Assembly: GCA_031286025.1 (NCBI GenBank)
Contig: JAITVB010000231.1
Span: forward strand, 1 to 7,065
DNA length: 7,065 nucleotides
Source of the DNA: Rikenellaceae bacterium
GTDB lineage: Bacteria; Bacteroidota; Bacteroidia; Bacteroidales; Rikenellaceae
Reading direction: 5' to 3'
The notes under the pieces are model-generated. The model was given only the letters and a program-made list of their open reading frames with translations. It did no database searches and had not been told where the DNA came from. This document shows, piece after piece, positions 1 through 6,401 of this stretch (its first letter is position 1; each line of letters opens with the position of its first letter). Both the position numbers and the translations under genes were made by a program.

Positions 1-2018
1 CGGATCTCGATCCGCGCCAGGAACGACACCGCCTTGAAGCTAGACCATTTGGCCTTGACGATGCGGTCGCCCTGCTGCGCGCCGAGCTTCAGCGCCACAT
101 CGCACTGTTTTTTGTGGATCGTGATGCGGCCCGAGTCGTCGCGAAAAGCGGTCACCTCATCGCCCGGTATCGGATTGCAACACTCGGCGGCGGTAAACTC
201 CACATCGTCTTTCAGTACATAGGCGCCGTTCGTCTTCTTGTCTCCCCCGCCGACGCCCAGAAATTTGAACGGATTTGGGATCTGCAACTGCAACGACCAG
301 TATTTGATCATCTTGCTCGTCGCATTCTGCCGTAACACTTTCTCGACATGGTCGAGGTTTATGATCCCGACCCCCAACTTGCTGTAAAACTCGTCCTTGG
401 TCTTGCTCTCATACGCCGGAAGCACCTTTCTGAAAACCCGGGCGCTAGGTTGGATCCCGAATCCGCGCATTTTCTCTTCGAAAACGGCGATACCGTGCTC
501 GATGTTGTTTTGCTTGTCTTTCTTCAGGTAATTCTTGATCGCGGTTTTCGCTTTGGCTGTCACCGCGTTATCGAGCCATTCGGCCGTCGGTCTGGCATTA
601 TTCGAGGTGATGATCTCGATTTGGTCGCCCGACGAGATCTGCGAAAAGATCGACACAATGGCGTGGTTGACCTTGGCCCCGACGGCGCTGTTGCCTATTT
701 TGGAGTGGATGTCATAAGCGAAATCGAGCGCCGTCGCCCCCTGCGGCAAGGTTTTCTGGTCGCCTTTCGGAGTGAAAACAACAATTTCGGACGTATAGAG
801 GCTCAACTTGAAATTATCGAGAAACTCGACGGCGTTTTCCGTCGGGCTGTTCAACGCCTCGCGCACCTGTCTGATCCATTTGTCGAGTTCGCCGTCTTCC
901 CGGCTGACCTTATCCTCCTTGTAACGCCAATGGGCGGCGAAACCCCGTTCGGCGATCTCTTCCATACGCTCCGACCGGATCTGCACCTCGGTCCACTCGC
1001 CGTCGGGGCCCATCACCGTGCAGTGAAGCGCCTCGTAGCCGTTGGCTTTCGGCAGATTGACCCAGTCGCGGATGCGGTCGGGCTTGGGTTTATAGATATC
1101 GGTGATCAGCGAATAGATATGCCAACACTGCGCTTTGTCCGGAATCATCGCCGACGGCCTGAAGACAATGCGGATCGCAAAAATGTCATATATTTCCTCG
1201 AACGGCACCCCCTTGCGCTGCATCTTTTTCCAGATCGAATAAATCGACTTGATCCGGCCCGTGATCTCGAACTCGATGTCGTTGGCCTTCATGATGTCGA
1301 CGATCGGGGCGCTGAAGCGCTCAAGGTATTTCCGACGACCTTCTTCCGTGGCAACGACTTTTTCGGAGATTTGGCCGTAATCTTCCGGGAAGCGGTATTT
1401 CAGGCTCAGGTCCTCCAATTCGGTCTTAACGGCATGGAGTCCCAACCGGTGCGCCAACGGGGCAAAAAGATAGGTCGTTTCCGAGGTGATCTTCAGTTGT
1501 TTGTTGGCCGGCATCGAGTCGAGCGTGCGCATGTTGTGCAGCCGGTCGGCGATCTTTATGATAATGACCCGTACATCATCCGAAAGGGTCAAGAGCATCT
1601 TCTTGAAATTTTCGGCCTGTTCGGTGGTTTCCGAGGTTTCCTTGGCAAAGACGCCCGACATTTTCGTCAGCCCGTCAACCATCGTGGCGATCTTACGGCC
1701 GAAGAGATGGTCAATGTCGTCGACCGTGTAGTCGGTGTCCTCGACCACGTCGTGCAGGAGCGACGAAACGACCGACTTCACACCCAACCCGATCTCGTTG
1801 ACAATGATCATCGCCACGGCGATCGGATGAACGATATAAGGTTCGCCCGATTTGCGGCGCACGCCCCGGTGGGCGTCCTTGGCAAAGTGGAACGCCCTGC
1901 GGATCATCTCCATATCGGCATCGGTCTTGCATATCTTTTTGCAGGACTCGAACAACTCGACGCCAAGTTTCTCGATCAGTATCTCGTCTTGTTCGGTATA
2001 ATTCATTGCGGTGGGCAT
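1..2018 (-). CDS. rel: Bifunctional (p)ppGpp synthetase/hydrolase, RelA/SpoT family (3' end beyond window)
   Basis: Makes and degrades the alarmone (p)ppGpp in the cytoplasm, setting the stringent response. My reverse-strand translation gives 672 residues with no stop. The HD hydrolase domain (about 40-200) has YIVHP (H64), LLHDVVEDT (H89, D90) and IADRLHNMRT (D158), which match the usual metal ligands, so hydrolase activity is expected. The synthetase domain (about 235-365) has GRIKSIYSIWKKM (R255, K257), IYDIFAIRIVF and NGYEALH (Y328), then EVQIRSERMEEIAERGFAAHW. A TGS domain follows at about 406-465 (EIVVFTPKGD, ALDFAYDIHSKIG). ECCNPIPGDEV (Cys613-Cys614) marks the conserved-cysteine/zinc-finger-like region. 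The frame leaves the window at SFLARIEI, where the ACT domain normally begins, so roughly 65-80 residues are missing. The start is ATG at 2018 (MPTAMNYTEQ); the in-frame ATG at 2006 (MNYTEQDE) is equally possible and fits better with a weak -7 box at 2033-2026. Divergent from metF. Confidence 0.96.
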   Translation of the reverse strand, partial: MPTAMNYTEQDEILIEKLGVELFESCKKICKTDADMEMIRRAFHFAKDAHRGVRRKSGEPYIVHPIAVAMIIVNEIGLGVKSVVSSLLHDVVEDTDYTVDDIDHLFGRKIATMVDGLTKMSGVFAKETSETTEQAENFKKMLLTLSDDVRVIIIKIADRLHNMRTLDSMPANKQLKITSETTYLFAPLAHRLGLHAVKTELEDLSLKYRFPEDYGQISEKVVATEEGRRKYLERFSAPIVDIMKANDIEFEITGRIKSIYSIWKKMQRKGVPFEEIYDIFAIRIVFRPSAMIPDKAQCWHIYSLITDIYKPKPDRIRDWVNLPKANGYEALHCTVMGPDGEWTEVQIRSERMEEIAERGFAAHWRYKEDKVSREDGELDKWIRQVREALNSPTENAVEFLDNFKLSLYTSEIVVFTPKGDQKTLPQGATALDFAYDIHSKIGNSAVGAKVNHAIVSIFSQISSGDQIEIITSNNARPTAEWLDNAVTAKAKTAIKNYLKKDKQNNIEHGIAVFEEKMRGFGIQPSARVFRKVLPAYESKTKDEFYSKLGVGIINLDHVEKVLRQNATSKMIKYWSLQLQIPNPFKFLGVGGGDKKTNGAYVLKDDVEFTAAECCNPIPGDEVTAFRDDSGRITIHKKQCDVALKLGAQQGDRIVKAKWSSFKAVSFLARIEI

Positions 2019-2025
2019 GAAATGA

Positions 2026-2033
2026 TAAAGGTA
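2026..2033 (-). promoter_or_regulatory. Possible -7 box for rel (TACCTTTA)
   Basis: On the minus strand the sequence TACCTTTA lies 7 bp before the ATG at 2018. It matches the Bacteroidota TAnnTTTG box except for the last base. Transcription starting a few bases downstream would leave almost no leader for the 2018 ATG but about 14 nt for the in-frame ATG at 2006, which slightly favours the later start. I see no clear -33 TTG element at the expected distance. Confidence 0.35.
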
Positions 2034-2098
2034 GTGTTTTTTTATTGTTCCGGTCTGCGGTTTTGTTGTTTTTTCGCCCATAAAAAGCGATTTCCGCC

Positions 2099-2116
2099 GC
2101 AAAAGACTACCTTTGC
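2099..2116. promoter_or_regulatory. Imperfect inverted repeat overlapping the metF -7 box
   Basis: GCAAAAG (2099-2105), spacer ACTA, then CCTTTGC (2110-2116). Six of seven positions pair, with one mismatch (A2104/C2111). It covers the whole -7 box of metF, where a repressor dimer could sit. The right half-site largely coincides with the promoter consensus, so part of the symmetry may be chance. An operator role is inference. Confidence 0.3.
2108..2115 (+). promoter_or_regulatory. Bacteroidota -7 promoter box for metF (TACCTTTG)
   Basis: TACCTTTG is an exact match to TAnnTTTG, the -7 element recognised by the Bacteroidota primary sigma factor. It lies 23 bp before the metF ATG, implying a leader of roughly 15-20 nt. 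I do not see a clear -33 TTTG at the usual spacing; the nearest TTG-rich stretch (2061-2070) is too far upstream. Confidence 0.6.
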
Positions 2117-2138
2117 CTTACAACAAAAGCGGCCCGAA

Positions 2139-3101
2139 ATGAAAATCTTCGAGATATTGCGGCAGGCGGAGCGTGAAGGGCGGACGAGATTCTCCTTCGA
2201 ACTGCTTCCCCCGCTCAAGGGTGAAACGATCGGCACGATCTTCGACACGATCGACGCGCTGATGCCGTTCGACCCGGCCTGCGTCAACATCACTTACCAC
2301 CGCCAGGACGTGAAATACATCCCTTGCGCCGGCGGCTTGCTCGAACGCCGCGTGGTGCGCACACGGCCCGGAACGGTCGGCATCTCGGCCGCCGTCGCCG
2401 GACGTTTCGGGATAGAAGTGGTGCCCCACCTCATTTGCGGCGGATTTTCGAAATATGAGTTGGAAGACCTGCTGATCGAGATGGATTTTCTGGGGATTGA
2501 AAATGTGTTGGCCCTGAGGGGCGATGCGCTGAAAGGCGAAAATTCGTTTACCCCCCACCCCGACGGCTACAACCACGCCTCGGAACTGGTGGCCCACATC
2601 GCCCGGATGAACCGCGGCCTCTACGCCGACGCCGAAATCGAAAACTGCCACTCCACCTGCTTCTCGATCGGCGTGGCCGGCTATCCCGAAAAACATGCCC
2701 AGGCACCCAATCCCGAAACCGACATCCTGCACCTTAAGGCTAAAGTCGACGCAGGCGCGGACTACATCGTCACCCAGATGTTTTTCGACAACGCGGCTTA
2801 TTTCCGATTTATCGACGCCTGCCGGACAGCGGGGATCACCGTCCCCGTCATCCCCGGCCTGAAGCCGTTTTCTGCCAAACGGCAGTTGACGCTTTTGCCC
2901 GAGATATTCCACGTCGACCTGCCCGCCGACCTGGTGCACGCAGTCGAAACATGCACCGGCTCCGAAGACGTGCGCCAAACCGGCATTGAGTGGTGCGTCG
3001 CCCAGGCCCGCGAATTGAAAGCGGCCGGCGTCCCTGCCATTCACTTTTATACGATGGGAAACAGCGACAACGTTGTCCGAATCGCCAAGGAATTGTTCTA
3101 A
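2139..3101 (+). CDS. metF: Methylenetetrahydrofolate reductase [NAD(P)H]
   Basis: FAD-dependent cytoplasmic enzyme that reduces 5,10-methylene-THF to 5-methyl-THF, the methyl donor for methionine synthesis. The protein is 320 residues, close to the bacterial MetF norm (about 295-320), with the TIM-barrel order intact. FSFELLPP is at 18-25, with Glu21 at the general-acid position. CVNITYH is at 48-54 and NVLALRGD at 122-129, with Asp129 matching the flavin-tuning Asp of E. coli MetF. CFSIGVAGYPEKH, DYIVTQMFFDN and VPVIPGLKP follow, and the C-terminal HFYTMGNSDNVVRIAKELF is complete. The ATG at 2139 is chosen because homology begins at MKIFEIL and a -7 box sits just upstream. The frame is open for 597 codons further upstream, back to 348, but that stretch is antisense to rel and is not part of this protein. 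Transcribed alone, away from rel. Its TAA overlaps the stop of a minus-strand SusD-like remnant. Confidence 0.96.
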   Translation: MKIFEILRQAEREGRTRFSFELLPPLKGETIGTIFDTIDALMPFDPACVNITYHRQDVKYIPCAGGLLERRVVRTRPGTVGISAAVAGRFGIEVVPHLICGGFSKYELEDLLIEMDFLGIENVLALRGDALKGENSFTPHPDGYNHASELVAHIARMNRGLYADAEIENCHSTCFSIGVAGYPEKHAQAPNPETDILHLKAKVDAGADYIVTQMFFDNAAYFRFIDACRTAGITVPVIPGLKPFSAKRQLTLLPEIFHVDLPADLVHAVETCTGSEDVRQTGIEWCVAQARELKAAGVPAIHFYTMGNSDNVVRIAKELF

Positions 3102-3298
3102 CCCGCTCCGTATGAGAAAAAATCGAGGTTCTGAGCAAACTCGTCGCGGTTCAGGATCGTATTGAGGAACGTTTCCGAAATCGGACGCAGGTTATGGTAC
3201 TCCTGCACCGACGTAACGTTCGGGTTGTGGGCCGGAATGCCCTTGGTAGCATTCCCCTTGATGCAGTCGACCAAAGTACCCGTACGCCTGGGGTCCCC
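3098..3298 (-). pseudogene. C-terminal remnant of a SusD/RagB-like outer-membrane glycan-binding lipoprotein
   Basis: The minus-strand frame from 3298 to the TAG at 3100-3098 encodes about 66 residues. It begins GDPRRTGTLVDCIKGN, continues AHNPNVTSVQEYHNLRPI, and ends SETFLNTILNRDEFAQN plus DFFSYGAG. The LRPI..TFLN....EFAQN block resembles the C-terminal signature of SusD/RagB proteins (RPIP...LN.....QNPGY), the surface lipoproteins that work with SusC-type TonB transporters. An in-frame TAA (3301-3299) lies just upstream, and the next 70 bp hold the promoter of the permease. There is therefore no start codon, no signal peptide and none of the TPR-like body: perhaps 85-90% of a normal gene is missing. 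No SusC gene is nearby. The family call rests on the short C-terminal pattern only. The remainder of the 3102-3372 gap holds only the permease promoter. Confidence 0.62.
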
Positions 3299-3336
3299 TT
3301 ATCCGATTTTTTTCGACAACGAAACATTATTTAGGC

Positions 3337-3344
3337 TATCTTTG
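3337..3344 (+). promoter_or_regulatory. Bacteroidota -7 promoter box for the SLC13-type permease (TATCTTTG)
   Basis: TATCTTTG is an exact TAnnTTTG match, 28 bp before the ATG at 3373. A T-rich run ending TTTC (3306-3314) lies about 22 bp upstream. It could stand in for the -33 element, but it fits poorly in both sequence and spacing. Confidence 0.62.
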
Positions 3345-3372
3345 TCCTTTTCACTAACGGAAGGAATGTGTC

Positions 3373-5241
3373 ATGGTCATTACGTTGATTGTTCTGGTGG
3401 TTTCGGCGATCTTTTTCGTCAACGGAAAAATCCGTTCCGACCTGGTAGCGCTGTTGGCGCTAATCTCACTGATGGTCTTCGGCATCCTGACCCCGACCGA
3501 AGCGTTGTCCGGCTTTTCGAATTCGATCGTCATCATGATGATCGGCCTGTTTGTCGTCGGCGGAGGCATTTTCCAGACAGGGTTAGCCAAAATGATCAGC
3601 GGTAAAATCATGGCCTTGGCGGGCGACAGCCAAACCAGACTGTTCTTCCTGCTGATACTCGTTACCTCGGGTATCGGCGCTTTTGTCAGCAACACGGGAA
3701 CGGTGGCTCTGATGCTGCCCATCGTGGTGAGCATGGCGACGAACTCGAAAACTGATCCGGCCCGCTTCCTGATGCCGTTGGCCTTCGCCGGCAGTATGGG
3801 CGGGATGATGACCCTGATCGGCACTCCGCCCAACTTAGTGATCAACAACACGCTGATCGACGGCGGGCACGAGGGGCTGTCGTTTTTCTCGTTCATGCCG
3901 GTCGGAATCATCTGCGTCGCCATGGGCACCTTGTTGCTCTATCCGTTGAGCAAATGGTTTCTGGGAAAAGGAGACGGCGACAAAAAGGATGCGGCACGAA
4001 AGGGAGGGAAGTCGCAGAAAGAGTTGGCCAACGAATATCAACTTTCGCAGAACCTGTTCCGGGTGAGGGTGGCTCCCGGCTCGTCGCTCGTCGGCAAAAC
4101 GTTGCAGGAGTTGGACATCACCCGGAAATACAATGTCAGCATCCTTGAAATCCGGCGCAAACCGACTTCCCCAAACCCCTTCCTGAAAACGATCAACCAA
4201 AAGATCGCCGGACCGGGGACGGTCGTCGAGGAGAGCGACGTGCTTTACCTGTTGGGGGCCTTTGCCTCGATCCGAAGGTTCGTCGACGAAAACCGCCTCA
4301 CGTGGATCGACACGCACCAGACCGAAGAGTCCGCGCCCACCTTCTCGGGCACGCTGATGTTCGACAAGATCGGGATTGCCGAGGTGGTGTTGCTCTCGAA
4401 CTCCAGATTAGTCAACCAACCCGTCAGGAATTCGGGCTTCCGCGAAAAGTACAACGTCAACATTCTCGGTATCCAACGCCACAAACAGTATATCCTGCAA
4501 AACCTGAAGGACGAAAAAATGCAGGCCGGCGACGCGCTGCTCGTACAGGGCGAGTGGAACAACATCGCACGCCTGAACGAAGAACAGACCGAATGGGTCG
4601 TGGTCGGGCAACCGTCGGCCGAGGCGTCGAAGGCGACACTCGACTATAAGGCCCCGTTGGCCGCGCTCATTATGATCCTGATGGTCGTCTGCATGGCGGT
4701 CGACAACATTCCCATCGCCCCGGTGACGGCGGTTATGACAGCGGCCGTGCTGATGGTGCTTACCGGCTGTTTCCGCAACGTCGAGGAGGCCTACAAAACG
4801 ATCAACTGGCAGAGCATCGTGTTGATCGGCGCCATGTTGCCCATGTCATCGGCCCTTGAAAAGACCGGGGCGGCGACGATGATTTCCAACGGGTTTATCA
4901 ACGGGTTGGGAGGTTTCGGCCCGACGATCCTGTTGGCCGGGATCTATTTCGGTACTTCGCTGCTCACGCTTTTTATCAGTAACACGGCTACGGCTGTGCT
5001 TTTCGCCCCGATCGCGTTCCACACGGCGACCGAGATGGGTATCAGCCCCTACCCGTTCCTGTTTGCGGTCACGGTCGGGGCCAGTATGTGTTTTGCCAGT
5101 CCGTTCTCGACGCCGCCCAACGCACTGGTGATGTCGGCGGGGCGCTATACATTCATGGATTATGTGAAGACGGGCCTGCCGCTGCAAATCGTCATGGGGG
5201 TTGTGATGGTGTTGGTGCTGCCGCTGATTTTTCCATTTTAA
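3373..5241 (+). CDS. SLC13/DASS-family permease with two RCK_C (TrkA_C) domains
   Basis: Inner-membrane ion-coupled anion transporter, 622 residues. The N-terminal membrane half (about 1-198) has a helical hairpin carrying SNTGTVALMLP (SNT at 106-108) and a GTPPNLVIN loop (150-157). The C-terminal half (about 425-622) repeats the plan with ISNTATAVLFAP (SNT at 536-538) and STPPNALVMSAG (579-590). In this family the paired SNT motifs form the sodium and substrate sites. Between the halves is a charged linker (198-222) and two cytosolic RCK_C-like domains (about 225-310 and 325-412). Each has the pattern V..GS.LVGKTL..L, YNV.IL.I.R and G..V...D.L.. (the second begins SRLVNQPVRNSGFREKYNVNILGI). 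This layout is typical of bacterial proteins annotated as SLC13 permease or SAC1-like. The substrate (dicarboxylate, sulfate or other) cannot be read from the sequence. The start at 3373 follows an AAGGA at 3361-3365, unusual here; the ATG at 3366 is out of frame. Own promoter, monocistronic by spacing. Confidence 0.93.
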   Translation: MVITLIVLVVSAIFFVNGKIRSDLVALLALISLMVFGILTPTEALSGFSNSIVIMMIGLFVVGGGIFQTGLAKMISGKIMALAGDSQTRLFFLLILVTSGIGAFVSNTGTVALMLPIVVSMATNSKTDPARFLMPLAFAGSMGGMMTLIGTPPNLVINNTLIDGGHEGLSFFSFMPVGIICVAMGTLLLYPLSKWFLGKGDGDKKDAARKGGKSQKELANEYQLSQNLFRVRVAPGSSLVGKTLQELDITRKYNVSILEIRRKPTSPNPFLKTINQKIAGPGTVVEESDVLYLLGAFASIRRFVDENRLTWIDTHQTEESAPTFSGTLMFDKIGIAEVVLLSNSRLVNQPVRNSGFREKYNVNILGIQRHKQYILQNLKDEKMQAGDALLVQGEWNNIARLNEEQTEWVVVGQPSAEASKATLDYKAPLAALIMILMVVCMAVDNIPIAPVTAVMTAAVLMVLTGCFRNVEEAYKTINWQSIVLIGAMLPMSSALEKTGAATMISNGFINGLGGFGPTILLAGIYFGTSLLTLFISNTATAVLFAPIAFHTATEMGISPYPFLFAVTVGASMCFASPFSTPPNALVMSAGRYTFMDYVKTGLPLQIVMGVVMVLVLPLIFPF

Positions 5242-5308
5242 GTACGATGCTTGGCGCAGAGGGCTTAAAACAAAGTCCGCCGACAGGCAAAAAATCCCAT
5301 TTTATTAC

Positions 5309-5316
5309 TATTTTTG
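5309..5316 (+). promoter_or_regulatory. Bacteroidota -7 promoter box for the oxidoreductase operon (TATTTTTG)
   Basis: TATTTTTG is an exact TAnnTTTG match 23 bp before the ATG at 5340, the same offset as the metF box. The surrounding stretch is AT-rich compared with the flanking genes. No -33 TTG is obvious. The 98-bp gap (5242-5339) holds no gene. Confidence 0.55.
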
Positions 5317-5339
5317 GATCAGTTAAATACTGAACCCAC

Positions 5340-6380
5340 ATGGAAAAAATCAAGACAGGCATTGCCTCCTACGGCATGTCAGGCAGCGTGTTCCACGCGC
5401 CGTTCCTCGAAAAGAATCCGAAATACGAACTTTCGACCATCGTCGAACGCACGAAAAACCTCTCGCAAGCGACCTACCCCAACGTACGGATCGCACGCTC
5501 GGTCGAAGAGATGATCGCCGATCCCGCACTCGAACTGATCGTAGTCAACACCCCCCACCCGACCCACTTCGACTACTGTAAGCAAGCGCTGTTGGCCGGC
5601 AAGCACGTGGTGTGCGAAAAACCGTTCGTCTTCGGCGTCGAACATGCCGTCAAACTGAATGAGTTGGCCGAAAAGGCGGGCCGAAAACTGATCGTTTTCC
5701 AGAATCGCCGTTGGGACGGAGATTTTTTGACGACCAAAAAAGTGGTCGAATCGGGGGTGCTCGGAAAAGTGACCGAATTCGTCACCTCCTATTTGCTGTT
5801 CCGAGGCCTGCGTGGCAATATCTGGAAAGAAGATCCGGTGGGCCGCACAGGGCTGACCTACGACTTGGGCTCGCACTTGGTCGACCAGGTGCTGCTGCTT
5901 TTCGGGCTGCCCAAAGGCGTGTGGTCGACGATGGAAGTGATGCGCGACGGCAGCCGCATCGTCGACTATTTCATGATCAATATGCTATATGACGGCCTGA
6001 GGGTTACGGTAAAAGGCTCATACGTTTCGCGCGGCGACACGACCCGTTTTATCGTCAACGGCCGTAACGGTTCGTTTGTCAAGTGCGGCCTCGACCCGCA
6101 GGAAGACCGGCTGAAACTGGGCGAGATGCCCGGTTCGCCCGGTTGGGGCGAAGAGCCCGAATCGGCCTGGGGAGTACTCGATACCACCACCGGCGGCATT
6201 CACGTCAAAGGCAAAGTGGAAACCGTGGCCGGCAACTACATGGATTTTTACGAGAGCGTTTACGACTGCATCCGCAACGGCGCACCCGAACCGGTCAGGA
6301 CGGCCGAGGTGATCGACGAACTGCGCGTTCTCGAAGCCGCCCACGAAAGCTATGAAACAGGCCGGACAGTCTGGTTCTGA
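5340..6380 (+). CDS. Gfo/Idh/MocA-family NAD(P)-dependent oxidoreductase
   Basis: Cytoplasmic dehydrogenase of the glucose-fructose oxidoreductase / inositol dehydrogenase family, 346 residues, a normal full length. The N-terminal Rossmann domain (about 1-120) starts KTGIASYGMSGSVFHAPFL. It includes IVVNTPHPTHFDYCKQALLAGKHVVCEKPF with the family EKP motif at 93-95; Lys94 is the usual catalytic/cofactor-site lysine. The C-terminal alpha/beta domain has the NRRWDGDF segment (122-129) and YDLGSHLVDQ (174-183), with His179 at the usual catalytic histidine position. The first glycine of the GxGxxG motif is Ser10 (S-Y-G-M-S-G). The wording resembles the E. coli YdgJ type of uncharacterised sugar oxidoreductase. 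The substrate is unknown; family members oxidise or reduce sugars, sugar alcohols and related compounds. The start follows a -7 box with no Shine-Dalgarno. Likely co-transcribed with the 6402 gene, 21 bp downstream. Confidence 0.93.
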   Translation: MEKIKTGIASYGMSGSVFHAPFLEKNPKYELSTIVERTKNLSQATYPNVRIARSVEEMIADPALELIVVNTPHPTHFDYCKQALLAGKHVVCEKPFVFGVEHAVKLNELAEKAGRKLIVFQNRRWDGDFLTTKKVVESGVLGKVTEFVTSYLLFRGLRGNIWKEDPVGRTGLTYDLGSHLVDQVLLLFGLPKGVWSTMEVMRDGSRIVDYFMINMLYDGLRVTVKGSYVSRGDTTRFIVNGRNGSFVKCGLDPQEDRLKLGEMPGSPGWGEEPESAWGVLDTTTGGIHVKGKVETVAGNYMDFYESVYDCIRNGAPEPVRTAEVIDELRVLEAAHESYETGRTVWF

Positions 6381-6401
6381 TCAAGCCCCCGTAAACGCCG
6401 C

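Noticed and set aside
348..2138. Plus-strand open frame that would extend metF to 917 residues
   Set aside because: It is antisense to the clearly conserved rel frame, has no recognisable domain, and metF homology and its promoter place the start at 2139.
2118..3044. 308-codon minus-strand open frame opposite metF
   Set aside because: Shadow of metF: no family-like sequence, fully contained within a well-conserved gene.
3102..3372. Possible small RNA or riboswitch in the 271-bp gap after metF
   Set aside because: Most of it reads as the SusD-like remnant and the rest as a promoter; I saw no strong stem-loop series or known riboswitch core.
3162..3605. 147-codon plus-strand frame spanning the metF-permease gap
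   Set aside because: Antisense to the SusD remnant in its first part and an alternate frame of the permease in the rest; low-complexity Arg/Asp-rich tail.
3354..3929. 191-codon minus-strand frame opposite the permease start
   Set aside because: Typical antisense of membrane-protein codons, rich in Ile/Thr/Pro/Lys with no recognisable motif.
5253..5281. Possible terminator after the permease (GGGCTT-loop-AAGTCC with an outer GGCG/CGCC)
   Set aside because: The stem needs a G-T wobble and a bulge of several bases, and no T-run follows it directly.
5711..5992. 93-codon plus-strand frame inside the oxidoreductase
   Set aside because: Out-of-frame shadow of the conserved oxidoreductase frame.
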